Source of the DNA: Desulfocurvibacter africanus subsp. africanus DSM 2603
Lineage (GTDB): Bacteria > Desulfobacterota > Desulfovibrionia > Desulfovibrionales > Desulfovibrionaceae
Length of the DNA: 64,000 bases
Direction: 5' to 3'
Assembly (NCBI RefSeq): GCF_000422545.1
Contig: NZ_AULZ01000002.1
Coordinates: 248,001-312,000, forward strand
The notes under the pieces are model-generated. The model ran no database searches and was not told the origin of the DNA. It saw only the letters and a program-made list of their open reading frames with translations. Shown piece by piece: positions 1 through 8,795 of this stretch. The stretch's first letter is position 1, and every line of letters starts with the position of its first letter. The translations under genes were made by a program, and so were the position numbers.

Positions 1-1
1 G

Positions 2-232
2 TTTTTCGACGTGAACCCCGACCGGCGGCGCCCCCACTCCTGCTACCGGGACCACATCCGGCTGAGCTTTGGGCCGGACATGGAAGTGCTCCGACGCGGC
101 GTGATCGGGCTGGAGCGGATGTTCCGGAGCCGTGCCCGGAGGTACGATGGCGCTGGATCGGCGGCACGTGCCGGACTCCGTGGTGAGCATACGGCTTGCG
201 CTCGCGCGGGAGATCGCACGCCGCCTCCTTAG
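2..232 (+). CDS. C-terminal fragment of a PLP-dependent aminotransferase (5' end outside window)
   Basis: The reading frame is open from base 2 and stops with TAG at 230-232. The visible part contains HIRLSFG followed by an L..GV.GLERMF helix, which resembles the last segment of class I/II (fold type I) aminotransferases, including the MocR-associated and valine-pyruvate groups, where a conserved Arg in this position holds the substrate carboxylate. The catalytic lysine lies upstream of the window, so substrate and exact family cannot be read. The last 25 or so residues are Arg/Ala/Gly-rich and do not look like conserved family sequence. A strong hairpin starts two bases after the stop. Confidence 0.55.
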   Translation, partial: FFDVNPDRRRPHSCYRDHIRLSFGPDMEVLRRGVIGLERMFRSRARRYDGAGSAARAGLRGEHTACARAGDRTPPP

Positions 233-233
233 C

Positions 234-268
234 TGTCCCTGCTGCGGACGAAGCCCGCAGCAGGGACA
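234..268 (+). terminator. 14-bp stem hairpin after the aminotransferase stop
   Basis: TGTCCCTGCTGCGG at 234-247 pairs perfectly with 255-268 around a 7-base loop. It sits just past the stop codon at 232. There is no clear T-run after it, so it may be a terminator or a 3' stabilising hairpin. Confidence 0.6.
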
Positions 269-322
269 GGATTGTGACACAGTCGTACCACAGCACCTTG
301 CAAATATAATGAAAAATGGGGT

Positions 323-381
323 GCAGGGAGCGCCGCTCCCTGCCGGGAGAGAGTCTGAGAGAGGGCAGCGCCCTCTCTCAG
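323..381 (-). terminator. Tandem hairpins downstream of the chemoreceptor gene
   Basis: On the minus strand, two perfect hairpins follow the chemoreceptor stop codon. The first has a 12-bp stem (355-366 with 370-381) and the second a 9-bp stem (323-331 with 335-343). The second is followed on the minus strand by a CATTTTTCATT tract, fitting an intrinsic terminator. Confidence 0.65.
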
Positions 382-401
382 TTCAAACGCAAATTGCTCT
401 A
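382..401 (-). repeat. Degenerate edge of the TAG-anchored repeat family
   Basis: Read on the minus strand this is TAGAGCAATTTGCGTTTGAA, close to the left edge TAGAGCATTTTGCTTTTGAA of the four full repeats in this window. As in three of those copies, its TAG is the stop codon of the preceding gene (the chemoreceptor). The sequence after it is not the repeat body but two unrelated hairpins. Confidence 0.45.
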
Positions 402-2480
402 GAAACGTTCGAAATCCATGTCCCGCTCATCGCCGGGAATGGCCGCTTTGGCGGACGTGGCGGACAAGGTCCTGGCGCTGGACGGGCGATGGGCGAGGAC
501 GGTTTTCACGGCCAGACCATTCAATTGCACGTTGCCTGAGTTCTTGCCTGCTTGCGCAGCAAGGGCCGCCCTGGGCTGGACGCGGCGCTTGTCGTGACCG
601 GTCGAGAACCTGAAGAACGAGATGGTCTGCAGCAGCTGCTCGGACTGGCTGGAAAGCTCCTCGGCTGTCGAAGCCATCTCCTCGGCCGCCGCGGCGTTCT
701 GCTGCACCACGATATCCAGTTGCTGCACGGCGCGATTGACCTGATCGGCGCCGGCGTCTTGTTCCTTGCTCGCTGCGGCGATTTCTTGGACCAAATCAGC
801 GGTCTTGCGGATCTCGGGCACTATCTTGCGCAGCATTTCGCCTGCCTGGACGGCCACGTCCACGCTGTGGGTGGACAGTTCGCTTATTTCCGCGGCTGCC
901 GCGCCGCTACGCTCGGCCAGCTTGCGGACTTCCGCTGCGACGACAGCGAATCCGCGGCCTGCCTCACCGGCCCGAGCCGCCTCAATGGCTGCGTTCAAGG
1001 CCAGGAGGTTCGTCTGGCGGGCAATTTCCTCGATGATGGTAATCTTTTGGGCGATATCTTTCATGGCCTGAACCGAACGGTCAACGGCTTCTCCGCCGTG
1101 CTCGGCCTCCGTGGCTACACGCAGGGCGGTCTTCTCCGTCTGGATGGCGTTTTCGGCATTCTGGCGGATGCTCGCGGCCATCTCTTCCATGGAGGCGGTA
1201 ATCTCTTCCACATTGGCGGCTTGCTCCGACGTTGATTGGGACATGGACTCGGAGGATGCCGAAAGCTCCTGGCTGCCCGAAGCCACGTTATCCGCCGCGG
1301 AGGTCACCTCGCCCACGACATCGCGCAGTTTCTCCACCATGGCACGCAGGGATTCGACCATCACGCCGATTTCGTCCTGCTGTTGGATATCCAGATTCGC
1401 ATCAAGATTGCCGTCGGCTATATGTTCGGCCAATTCGGAGCTTTTGCGCATGGGGCCAATAATGCCGCGGGCGATTACCAAGGCCAGGAGCACGCCCAGG
1501 GGCAGGGCGACGGCGGCCGCCACCAGCACGCCTATGCGCGTCGTATTGGCTGCCTGGAGCATGCGCTCGTCGGTCATGATGTTTTCGTCCACAACCGCTC
1601 GGATGTCTTGCAGCAACCCCTGGACGGCTTGAAGATTCGGCAGCGTCTGGTCGGCGTAGATGGCGCGGGCTTCCTCCAGGCTATGCAGGCGGCTATCATG
1701 CAAGCCGATGACCTCGTCCAGGGCGCCGAGGGTGGCATGCGCGGCGGGCAAGGTATCCCTGCGATAGATTTCCATGGCTTGGTCAGGCCGGCGTGATGCG
1801 ATTTGAGCGTTGACGGTCAGCACGCTTCTGTGCAGGGCCTCGTGCGGAGCAAATATCTGGGCAACGACTGCCTCAAGGGCTGGATCACTGCTGCGCAATT
1901 GGGCTGTCTGGTCGGAATGGAGCCATTTGCCGAGGCTGCATAGCCTGGGGTCGGTCTGTACCTCGGCCTTTGCGCCACTTCCTGCCGTGAGAGCTTCGTT
2001 TACCTGGTTTACCCAGAGCAGATGATCGACCTTCTTTTCACGCAGGAAGTTGCCCAGGGCAGGATCAACCTGTACCCGCTTGGCGCTGATCTGCTTGGCC
2101 GACTCGTGCAGCAGGGCGTGGGGCTGCTCTATGCTCTGGAGCAACGGTTTGATTGCCGGTATGAGCGTCTCTGCCTCTGTGCGCCCGTCGCTGTAGTACC
2201 ACTTGCCGAAACCGCACTGTCGCGGGTCGGTTTGCGCCTTCAATTCAGCCGCTTGCGTATCGTTGAGGAAGCTGGAAACCGTGTTGGCCCAGTTGAGGTG
2301 ATCGACGATTTTCTGAACGAACTCTGCGCGCAGCCTGTTACCCCCGATAACTTCCTCGGCATCTCCGACAATGCCTCCGATGCCTTGCACGGACCATGCG
2401 CCCACGGCCAGGAGTAAGGCCAAGACCAGGCCAAAGCCAGTAGTGAATTTCCATTTGAGTCCAAGGTCGCGCCAGCGCAT
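399..2480 (-). CDS. Methyl-accepting chemotaxis protein with two tandem CZB-type sensor domains
   Basis: This is a membrane chemoreceptor of 693 residues that would control the CheA kinase. A first membrane segment lies near residues 14-32, and a second at about 316-338 is followed by a HAMP domain. Between them are two copies of a CZB (chemoreceptor zinc-binding) pattern: H61, W64, C89, W94, H121, H125, then H153, W156, C181, W186, H213, H217. CZB domains bind zinc through such His/Cys sets and sense zinc or hypochlorous acid. The signalling tip is intact, with the core [16 protein letters not shown]. No C-terminal CheR-binding pentapeptide is seen; the protein ends DFERF. CZB domains are usually cytoplasmic, so a tandem pair between the membrane segments is unusual. 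The start is supported by GAGG upstream. Confidence 0.9.
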   Translation of the reverse strand: MRWRDLGLKWKFTTGFGLVLALLLAVGAWSVQGIGGIVGDAEEVIGGNRLRAEFVQKIVDHLNWANTVSSFLNDTQAAELKAQTDPRQCGFGKWYYSDGRTEAETLIPAIKPLLQSIEQPHALLHESAKQISAKRVQVDPALGNFLREKKVDHLLWVNQVNEALTAGSGAKAEVQTDPRLCSLGKWLHSDQTAQLRSSDPALEAVVAQIFAPHEALHRSVLTVNAQIASRRPDQAMEIYRRDTLPAAHATLGALDEVIGLHDSRLHSLEEARAIYADQTLPNLQAVQGLLQDIRAVVDENIMTDERMLQAANTTRIGVLVAAAVALPLGVLLALVIARGIIGPMRKSSELAEHIADGNLDANLDIQQQDEIGVMVESLRAMVEKLRDVVGEVTSAADNVASGSQELSASSESMSQSTSEQAANVEEITASMEEMAASIRQNAENAIQTEKTALRVATEAEHGGEAVDRSVQAMKDIAQKITIIEEIARQTNLLALNAAIEAARAGEAGRGFAVVAAEVRKLAERSGAAAAEISELSTHSVDVAVQAGEMLRKIVPEIRKTADLVQEIAAASKEQDAGADQVNRAVQQLDIVVQQNAAAAEEMASTAEELSSQSEQLLQTISFFRFSTGHDKRRVQPRAALAAQAGKNSGNVQLNGLAVKTVLAHRPSSARTLSATSAKAAIPGDERDMDFERF

Positions 2481-2804
2481 GGTTGAGCCTCTTGAGTATA
2501 AAAGTCTTTAAACTTTCAATAGGATACAAAATGACATTCACGCAGGATAGAGAATATCGCGTGGGTGAACAGCACCGGTCAGCACAGAACATAAGTATTG
2601 CTATGCCTGATTTGCCGTTTACAGATATAAAATACCTGTACTGAATTAATAAGGTGAGAATCTATACCAAAATGGGTGGGAAAAGTAAATGGCTCTAGAG
2701 GCTGTGCAGTGGATAAAGTGAAAAAAGTAGCAAGAAGAAGCTAGTCAATTACCATCTGACAGATGCCAATTGGGTTAAAAAGCTATGCGGATGAACAGAT
2801 ATGC
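2481..2804. other. Intergenic region, AT-rich, no gene
   Basis: This gap lies between the tetR stop and the chemoreceptor start, both on the minus strand, so it should carry the chemoreceptor promoter. I see no flagellar sigma-28 box. An imperfect 25-bp inverted repeat at 2747-2771 (core CATCTG a CAGATG) could be an operator or a weak terminator of the tetR gene. Confidence 0.4.
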
Positions 2805-3377
2805 TTACTTTTTCAGCCCGGCCCGAGCGAAGTGCAGTGCCGAGTCCCTGAGATTCGTACTGCTATCACCAAAGACAACTTTGAGTTGGGCTGAACCGAA
2901 AAGGGCGGCGAAGATGAACTTGCCCAGTTCCGCGGGTTGACCATCGCGGATACTGCCGTCTGCTTGGCCGCGTTTGATGGCATCTACAAGGAGGTCGAGA
3001 TAACGGTCGAAGATGAGTTTGACGTCGGCATTGGGATGCTCTTGGAGGTTGATAACCTCGAAGGGGTTGGTCTTTAGCAGGACCTTGAAATCGTTGCCGC
3101 GCGAGTCCAAAAAAGTAAAGAACGCGCGAATATAGCTTTCGACGGCGTTAAGCCCGTTCGTGGCGGCACTGATTTCGTCCTGCGCATGGCGATAAAGTGA
3201 ATAGAGAATCTGGCGGATGAGGATGAAAAGCAAGTTTTCCTTGCTCTTGAAATGGTAAATGATCGTTCCGCCCGCAACCCCGGCTTTCTTGGCGATATCG
3301 GCTATGGGCGTCTGCTCGAAGCCTTTTTCGGCGAACAGATCCCGTGCGGCGTTCAGGATGGGAGTGATCTTTTCCAT
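2805..3377 (-). CDS. TetR/AcrR family transcriptional regulator
   Basis: The protein has 190 residues from the ATG at 3377; the frame is open six codons further, to a TTG. The N-terminal 50 residues form a typical TetR helix-turn-helix: an AARDLFAEKGFEQTPIADIAK core, then a recognition helix with GTIIYHFKSKENLL. The C-terminal part is helical, as expected for the ligand-binding and dimer domain. Proteins of this family repress nearby genes until a small molecule binds. The next gene upstream is the divergent glycosyltransferase; the 284-bp gap between them is a likely place for an operator, but no clear palindrome decides it. The target and ligand cannot be told. Confidence 0.88.
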   Translation of the reverse strand: MEKITPILNAARDLFAEKGFEQTPIADIAKKAGVAGGTIIYHFKSKENLLFILIRQILYSLYRHAQDEISAATNGLNAVESYIRAFFTFLDSRGNDFKVLLKTNPFEVINLQEHPNADVKLIFDRYLDLLVDAIKRGQADGSIRDGQPAELGKFIFAALFGSAQLKVVFGDSSTNLRDSALHFARAGLKK

Positions 3378-3661
3378 AAAGTTTACTGCTGACAAATTTA
3401 CTAATGCAAAAAGTACCCACCAGGCATGCTATTGTCAATGATATTGAGTGGATTAATAAGGCGGAAGCTCCTTTCTCTTGAGGCTCCAGATCGGATTGGA
3501 CACGCGCGCAACTGTCAAGGCTCTGCATTGTATTCTGATCGCAGCCAGCTCCAGGGATGATACGGCCTCTTATGCTCCGTCTGCAATCGTGCCTGGGCGT
3601 TCTTGCGTGCCCAAAAAAAGAGATTCTCGTTTGGCCCTGTAATTGAATGCGACAGCAGTCA

Positions 3662-5203
3662 ATGAACACGTTGGTCATCAATCTTACCCGCTTTGGGGAT
3701 CTGCTGCAGACGCAACCCGTGCTGAGCGGCCTGGCTGCTCAGGGCAGGACCGGCTTGGTCTGCCTGGACAATTTCCAGGCCACCACGGAGGTTCTAGCTG
3801 GCCTGGATACCGTCTACCCACTTCAGGGCGCGGCTTTGCTGGCGTCCCTGGATCGGGGTTGGCTGGAAGGGCTGACCGTTCTCAAGCGTTACCTCGCGAA
3901 AGTTACGTCGGAGTATCCCGACTGCCGCGTTGTCAATCTGACGCCCACCATCACGGCTAGATTGCTGGCCTCGTGCCTGGGGCAGCATCGCGTGGGATTC
4001 GGTCTGGATGGCCATGGCTTCACCACGCACTCCAACCCCTGGGCCATGTTTCTGCAGACTGCTTCCTCCAGCCGTGGGTGCAGTCCCTTCAATGTGGTGG
4101 ATGTCTTTCGTCGGGTTGCTGAGCTGCCTCCGGCCAACGGCTGCTTTAGTCTTACGCGGCCTAGCGAGGAGGAGGTTTCAGCGACACGGACGGCCTTGGC
4201 TGGCGACGCGCCGCACGGGAGCAACGGCTTCGTGGCCTTGCAACTCGGTGCCAGCGAGGAACGCAGACGCTGGCCCCTGGAACATTTTGCCCGCTTGGGG
4301 CGCTTGCTGTGGGAAAAACTGTCCCTGACGCCCGTGCTCCTGGGCAGCCCTGGCGAGCGGCCGCTGGCCGAGCGGTTTTCCGCACTGGCCGACTACCCTC
4401 ATGTGGACCGCATCGGTCGTACGAACCTGTCGAGCCTGGCCGCGACATTGACCTGTTGCAGGCTGCTGGTCACCAACGACACAGGGACCATGCACCTGGC
4501 CGCGGGACTGGACATGCCGGTGGCCGCCATCTTCCTGGCCACGGCACAGCCATGGGACACGGGACCTTACCGTCAGGGCAGTCTGAGTCTTGAGCCGGCG
4601 CTTGCCTGCCATCCTTGCGGATTCGGCATCACCTGCGAACATGGCCTGGCCTGCCGTCAGGCCATCAAGCCGGATGTAGTATTCGGGCTGGTGCGTTCCC
4701 GGCTGGAACAGGGTGCGTGGAGCCGGGCGCAAACGCCTGGGACGCGGGCCTGGTTGGCCGAGGTTGAGCCGTCCGGCTTCATGGGCCTGCGCTCGCTCAC
4801 CGATGCTCCGGACGATGCGCGAACAGCCTGGGTCAGGTTGCAGCGCCGCTTCCTGAGCCGCTTCCTGGATGGTCAGGAGGTGGATCCTTCGACCGTTGGG
4901 TCTGAAGCGGTTATGGAGGATTCGATTTTGACCGGGGAGCTGAGGGCCGCGTGCGATCTCCTGACTCTGCTGGCCAGCCAGGGCGCGTTGTTGGCCAGGG
5001 AGCCCAGGCCTGCCCTTAAGGCAAAATTTCTCGGATACTGGCAACGTTTGCAGGCTTTGCTGGCCCAAAGCGGACGGCTCAAGGTGCTGGGAAGCATGCT
5101 TCTGTTCGAAATGGAAGCGCGTTCGTCCGATATGCAAGGCCTGTTGACCTGCCTGCGGAGGTATCTTGAATTGCTCCAGGGGCTGCGCTCCCTGGTCAGA
5201 TAG
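3662..5203 (+). CDS. Glycosyltransferase family 9 (heptosyltransferase-like)
   Basis: The protein has 513 residues from the second ATG; an ATG at 3647 adds five residues and neither start has a strong ribosome site. The first strand and turn read NLTRFGDLLQTQPVLSGL, the usual N-terminus of ADP-heptose:LPS heptosyltransferases. The central region has LQLGASEERRRWPLEHFARL and the nucleotide-sugar site TNDTGTMHLAAGLDMP. It is longer than the usual 340-370 residues because of a helical C-terminal extension of about 130 residues. It probably transfers a sugar to a surface glycan or flagellar component; the acceptor is unknown. Its TAG stop is the first three bases of a repeat. Confidence 0.85.
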   Translation: MNTLVINLTRFGDLLQTQPVLSGLAAQGRTGLVCLDNFQATTEVLAGLDTVYPLQGAALLASLDRGWLEGLTVLKRYLAKVTSEYPDCRVVNLTPTITARLLASCLGQHRVGFGLDGHGFTTHSNPWAMFLQTASSSRGCSPFNVVDVFRRVAELPPANGCFSLTRPSEEEVSATRTALAGDAPHGSNGFVALQLGASEERRRWPLEHFARLGRLLWEKLSLTPVLLGSPGERPLAERFSALADYPHVDRIGRTNLSSLAATLTCCRLLVTNDTGTMHLAAGLDMPVAAIFLATAQPWDTGPYRQGSLSLEPALACHPCGFGITCEHGLACRQAIKPDVVFGLVRSRLEQGAWSRAQTPGTRAWLAEVEPSGFMGLRSLTDAPDDARTAWVRLQRRFLSRFLDGQEVDPSTVGSEAVMEDSILTGELRAACDLLTLLASQGALLAREPRPALKAKFLGYWQRLQALLAQSGRLKVLGSMLLFEMEARSSDMQGLLTCLRRYLELLQGLRSLVR

Positions 5204-5329
5204 AGCATTTTGCTTTTGAAAATGCTTTGCAAGCCATGCGTCGGCATGGCTTGCCGCCGTGTAGGCGTAGGCGCAATTCACTTGCGCCGTCAACGCCGGA
5301 GCGGGCGTCATAAAAGCAATCTGCTCTAG
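5201..5329 (+). repeat. TAG-anchored multi-hairpin repeat, copy A
   Basis: This element of about 128 bp is bounded by TAGAGCA and TGCTCTA. It contains three internal hairpins: AGCATTTT/AAAATGCT, an 11-bp stem GCAAGCCATGC/GCATGGCTTGC, and GGCGCAA/TTGCGCC. It recurs at 36413 (inverted), 43557 and 54046. Its first three bases are the stop codon of the glycosyltransferase. No coding role is supported; the minus strand carries a short open frame common to all copies, which simply reflects the shared sequence. Confidence 0.9.
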
Positions 5330-5330
5330 A

Positions 5331-5347
5331 CTGGCATGAAAGTTGAT
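5331..5347 (+). promoter_or_regulatory. Imperfect sigma-54-like -24/-12 element
   Basis: CTGGCATGAAAGTTGAT resembles the sigma-54 consensus (TGGCAC, N5, TTGC). GG is at 5333-5334, but the -12 dinucleotide is GA rather than GC. It lies 51 bases before the start of the next gene, immediately after the repeat. The mismatch at an invariant position keeps confidence low. Confidence 0.25.
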
Positions 5348-5397
5348 ATGTCACTTGCAAAGGCATTTGTGCAGAAAAAAATGCAGGAGGGACTCTG

Positions 5398-6003
5398 ATG
5401 ATAGTCATTGACGGCCAGCAGTCCGGTCATAGCATCGGCAACTTCGCCAACCTCGAGCAGCTGCTCGTCAAGGTGATGGATGATGAAACCCTGGGCAACA
5501 GGATCGTCACGGACGTCCTGGTGAACGAAGAAGCCTTCTCCGAGATATATCCGCATCAGGCTGAGGATATCGGCGTCCGTGACATCAAGAGCGTCGAGAT
5601 CCGCACTGTCGGCGTGACCGAGATGGCCGCCAATATTGTGGAAGAGCTGTTCAAGGTCCAGAAGGTCATGTACGCGGGCTCTCGCCAGATTGCGGAGCTG
5701 TTCCGCCAAGCTGACGATGCCGAAGCCCTGGAACTGTATCAGGATCTCATCGACGTGACCCGCGACTTCATGGCCATGGTCGGCGTGCTGCGCGACGAGT
5801 TCAGCATGACGGACAGCGAGTACCTGAGCCAGCGCATGGAAGAACTGTCGGAGCTGTTCTCCGAGATCATGGAAGTCGTCGAAAATCAGGACTGGATCCT
5901 GCTCTCCGACTTGCTTGAATACGAGTTCGTGCCGGCGCTGGAGAAGTGGCAGGCCGTGTTGACCGGCATCCGTAGCGATATCGCCGCGCGGGTCAAGGGT
6001 TAG
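5398..6003 (+). CDS. Conserved helical protein, possibly flagellum-associated, function unknown
   Basis: The protein has 201 residues and starts with a good GGAGGG ribosome site. It is acidic and almost entirely helical by composition, with no signal peptide or membrane segment. I do not recognise the family. It is followed after two bases by a small FliT/FlgN-like protein, so the two are probably cotranscribed. Together with the sigma-54-like element upstream this hints at a flagellar assembly role, which is inference from context only. Confidence 0.65.
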   Translation: MIVIDGQQSGHSIGNFANLEQLLVKVMDDETLGNRIVTDVLVNEEAFSEIYPHQAEDIGVRDIKSVEIRTVGVTEMAANIVEELFKVQKVMYAGSRQIAELFRQADDAEALELYQDLIDVTRDFMAMVGVLRDEFSMTDSEYLSQRMEELSELFSEIMEVVENQDWILLSDLLEYEFVPALEKWQAVLTGIRSDIAARVKG

Positions 6004-6005
6004 CC

Positions 6006-6362
6006 ATGTATGAGTCCCTGCGGATGCTTGATCAGGCCTTGGATGTGGGCCGCAGGGAACTTGAGTTCCTTTTGGCGGGCGAGATCGAGCAGGCCGAGGC
6101 GCTGGCGCACGAGCGGGGCGATCTGATTAATAACGCCTTGGCCCAGGAAACGACTGGCCGTGATCCGCTAGTTCTACGGGACAGGATTGGCGAACTCCAG
6201 GAGCTTCATAACCGAATCACCAGCCAGGCCATGCGGCTGCGGGAAGAGGTCAAGGCTGATTTGCTCAGGACCAGGCAGGAAGGCAAACGTATGGACGGCT
6301 ACAGGTCCGGAGTGCGCGGGGGAGCCGGAGTCCAGAGCCGCTTCATCAGCAAGCACGGTTAA
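6006..6362 (+). CDS. Small helical protein, FliT/FlgN-like flagellar chaperone candidate
   Basis: The protein has 118 residues and begins two bases after the preceding stop. It consists of two long amphipathic helices (about residues 1-40 and 55-95) ending in a basic Gly-rich tail. This helical-hairpin form, with an early leucine-rich ML.QALDVG..ELEFLLAGE segment, is like FliT and FlgN, the small cytoplasmic chaperones that keep flagellar hook and cap proteins export-competent. The similarity is in shape rather than in a diagnostic motif, so the call is tentative. Confidence 0.5.
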   Translation: MYESLRMLDQALDVGRRELEFLLAGEIEQAEALAHERGDLINNALAQETTGRDPLVLRDRIGELQELHNRITSQAMRLREEVKADLLRTRQEGKRMDGYRSGVRGGAGVQSRFISKHG

Positions 6363-6475
6363 CGCCTACCCTCCTGTGTCGATAACGAAATACGCGCTGT
6401 CCGCTGACCGGCGGATGGCGACAGAGGCCCGTCGTGGAAGTAACCGCGGCGGGCGCTCGAGTGTATGCCTCCGGA

Positions 6476-7153
6476 TCACACTGGGGGCCAAGGGCTGAGA
6501 AGTTCCGGGCCGTCAGACCGAGGCGTATTGACCTTTGGAGATACGCGCCGCGCCGAGAATTCCTCAGGCCTGCGCGGCAAGGCCAAGGACGCGGCCAACT
6601 CGGGCCCTGGCGCGGCCTGCGCCAGCCAGACCTCATAATCCTCACGTCGCAGCACAACAGGCATGCGCTCGTGTACCTGCGCCACCAGTTCATTGGCGGG
6701 GCAGGTCAGGATGACGCACGTGAAGAGAGTGTCTCCCTGTTGGGGATGCCAGGATTCCCACAAGCCTGCCAGACCCATGGGCTCTCCCGTGGTCAGTTCA
6801 TAGAAGTAGGGCACTGACTCCCGGCCGGCTTTGCGCCATTCATAGAAGCCTTGGGCCGGGATGATGCAGCGCCTGCGGGCGAAGGCGCTACGGAAGGCAG
6901 GCTTGTCCGCGGCGCTTTCGATCCGCGCATTGACCAGCTTGTTGCCGATCTTGGCATCCTTGGCCCAGAAGGGCACCAATCCCCAACGGAACAAACGGCC
7001 CTGCCGCCGACCCGAGTCGTCCGGCTCGACGATCACGGCCAGCACATCCTGGCCGGGAGCTATGTTGTAGCGACCTGGCAACTCCGGCAACTCGACCCGG
7101 AAATGCTCCTCAAGTCGGGTCCTGGGGATGGCCAGGGCGAAACGACCACACAT
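6476..7153 (-). CDS. Abasic-site processing protein of the HMCES/YedK (SRAP) family
   Basis: This is an SOS-response-associated peptidase of 225 residues. The frame is open 16 codons further upstream, but the start is set by MCGRF, because removal of Met exposes Cys2, the residue that forms a thiazolidine crosslink with abasic sites in single-stranded DNA. Other active-site marks are present: the Asn of NARIES, the Glu of GFYEW and the His of HERMP. It protects stalled forks from abasic-site breakage. The divergent neighbour, 85 bases away, is an RNase H-like exonuclease, and the two may share a regulatory region. No LexA box was identified there. Confidence 0.93.
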   Translation of the reverse strand: MCGRFALAIPRTRLEEHFRVELPELPGRYNIAPGQDVLAVIVEPDDSGRRQGRLFRWGLVPFWAKDAKIGNKLVNARIESAADKPAFRSAFARRRCIIPAQGFYEWRKAGRESVPYFYELTTGEPMGLAGLWESWHPQQGDTLFTCVILTCPANELVAQVHERMPVVLRREDYEVWLAQAAPGPELAASLALPRRPEEFSARRVSPKVNTPRSDGPELLSPWPPV

Positions 7154-7238
7154 GTGCGTCTCCTGCGGCCTCCGGACGGGACGAATAAGATGGGTGACCA
7201 TCGGGACGGCACATGCTATCCCGCCCCGCGGAGGACCT

Positions 7239-8081
7239 ATGCTGCAACACAGCTTTTGTCACATTCCGGGCATTGGGCTCAAGAGCGAGCGTAAGCTTTG
7301 GCGGCATGGCATACATCGCTGGGAGGACTGGCTCTCCTGCGAGACCTCCGTGCTCTCCGAGGCGAAGCGCGCCCTGGCCAAACCGAGCCTGGAAGCGTCC
7401 GTGCAGGCCCTGGCCCGCCGCGACGCCGAACACTTCGCCGTGATCCTGCCGGTCAGCGAGCAGTGGCGGCTTTTCCCCGACTTCCGCGACTCCGTGGCCT
7501 ACGTGGATATCGAAACCACGGGCCTTGGTTTCGGCGAGGACGCCATAACGAGCATCGCCCTCTACGACGGCCGCCAAGTGCGCACCTATGTCCAGGGTCG
7601 CAACCTGGAGGCCTTCGAGCAGGACATCGCGAGCTACGACCTGCTGGTGACCTTCAACGGCAAATGCTTCGACGTGCCCTTCCTCGAAAGACATTTTCGC
7701 ACCCGCCTGACCAAGGCGCACATCGACCTGCGCTATGTGCTGCGCCAGATCGGCTATCGGGGCGGACTCAAGGCCTGCGAAAAGATGCTCGGCCTGGGCC
7801 GCGACGAACTCGACGGCGTGGACGGCTACTTCGCCGTCCTGCTATGGAAGGAGTACCAGGAGACTGGCGACGAGCAGTTCCTGGAAACGCTGCTGGCTTA
7901 CAACGTGGCCGATGTGCTCAGCCTGGAGGCGCTTCTTGTGCATGCCTGCAACGCCCGGCTCGAAGACACGCCGTTCTATGCCCTTCATGCCCTGGAGTCG
8001 CCCGTTGCCCCCGCCAACCCTCACCTGGCCCAGGCAGCGGTTATCGAGCATATCCGCATGCGCTACGGGCTGTACGGCTGA
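7239..8081 (+). CDS. RNase H-like 3'-5' exonuclease (YprB/DEDD type)
   Basis: The protein has 280 residues from the ATG at 7239, which follows GGAGG; longer frames upstream overlap the divergent gene's start. A short N-terminal helical region (HIPGIGLKSERKLWRHGI) looks like a helix-hairpin-helix DNA-binding motif. The exonuclease core follows: DIETTGLGFGED (motif I, Asp and Glu metal ligands), VTFNGKCFDVPFL (motif II) and LAYNVADVLSLE (motif III). This order fits the YprB ribonuclease H-like group, which lies near DNA polymerase proofreading domains. Substrate is unknown. The next gene starts after three bases. Confidence 0.87.
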   Translation: MLQHSFCHIPGIGLKSERKLWRHGIHRWEDWLSCETSVLSEAKRALAKPSLEASVQALARRDAEHFAVILPVSEQWRLFPDFRDSVAYVDIETTGLGFGEDAITSIALYDGRQVRTYVQGRNLEAFEQDIASYDLLVTFNGKCFDVPFLERHFRTRLTKAHIDLRYVLRQIGYRGGLKACEKMLGLGRDELDGVDGYFAVLLWKEYQETGDEQFLETLLAYNVADVLSLEALLVHACNARLEDTPFYALHALESPVAPANPHLAQAAVIEHIRMRYGLYG

Positions 8082-8084
8082 GAC

Positions 8085-8795
8085 ATGGACGAGACGGGCT
8101 CGCAGCGCAGACTGACTGCGGCTACGTACAACATCCACGCCTGGGTCGGCACCGACGGCCAATGGAATCCCTCTCGCGTGCTGGAGATCATGCAGGCGCT
8201 GGACGTTGATATCCTGGCCTTGCAGGAAGTGGACTTCCTGTGGAGCGAAGGGGCCACGGCCGAGGAGGTCCTGTGCCGCGAGATGGGCTGCCAAGTCCTG
8301 CCCGGGCCGACCATGGTCCGTGGCACGAGCCGCTACGGCAACATGCTGCTCACGCGCCTGCCCGTTCTCAGTTACGATCAGCGCGATCTGGCCGTTGATG
8401 GGCGCGAGCCGCGCTGCTGCATCGACGCGCTGCTGGACGCCGACGGAACGAGCGTGCGCGTGCTGGCCACGCATCTTGGCTTGAAGCGCAATGAACGTAT
8501 CTGCCAGGTGCGGTCGCTCCTGGCGGCCCTGGATGAGGACGGGGAGTATCCCACGATCCTGCTGGGCGACTTCAATTTCTGGATGCCGCTCTTTGGCGCC
8601 TCGGCCAGGCTGACGCACCGGGTCAAGGCCTCGCCGCTCACGCGTACCTTCCCGGCCAACCGCCCGCTGCTGGCCCTGGACCGCATATACCTTTCCGACG
8701 GCATGCGCTTCGGCCGAGTGGGATCGTTGGACACGCCGGCCACGCGCCTGGCTTCGGATCACCTACCCTTGCGGGCCGAGATCATCCTGTCCTGA
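8085..8795 (+). CDS. Endonuclease/exonuclease/phosphatase family protein
   Basis: The protein has 236 residues and sits three bases after the exonuclease stop, so the two are almost certainly cotranscribed. It has the EEP fold signatures: ATYNIHAW at the start, DILALQEVD with the metal-binding Glu, RYGNMLLTRLP, ATHLGLKRNER, the LLGDFNFW Asp/Asn pair, and SDHLPLRAEI with the terminal catalytic His. The family covers DNA repair nucleases, phospholipid phosphatases and sphingomyelinases. There is no signal peptide, so a cytoplasmic substrate is likely. The pairing with an exonuclease favours nucleic acid, but this is inference. Confidence 0.88.
   Translation: MDETGSQRRLTAATYNIHAWVGTDGQWNPSRVLEIMQALDVDILALQEVDFLWSEGATAEEVLCREMGCQVLPGPTMVRGTSRYGNMLLTRLPVLSYDQRDLAVDGREPRCCIDALLDADGTSVRVLATHLGLKRNERICQVRSLLAALDEDGEYPTILLGDFNFWMPLFGASARLTHRVKASPLTRTFPANRPLLALDRIYLSDGMRFGRVGSLDTPATRLASDHLPLRAEIILS

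Noticed and set aside
552-2417. Several plus-strand open frames opposite the chemoreceptor
   Set aside because: They are shadows caused by GC-rich codon use; none has protein-like features or a ribosome site.
5196-5311. Short protein-like frame shared by all copies of the repeat
   Set aside because: It appears in every copy only because the DNA is the same; there is no start context and the ends differ.
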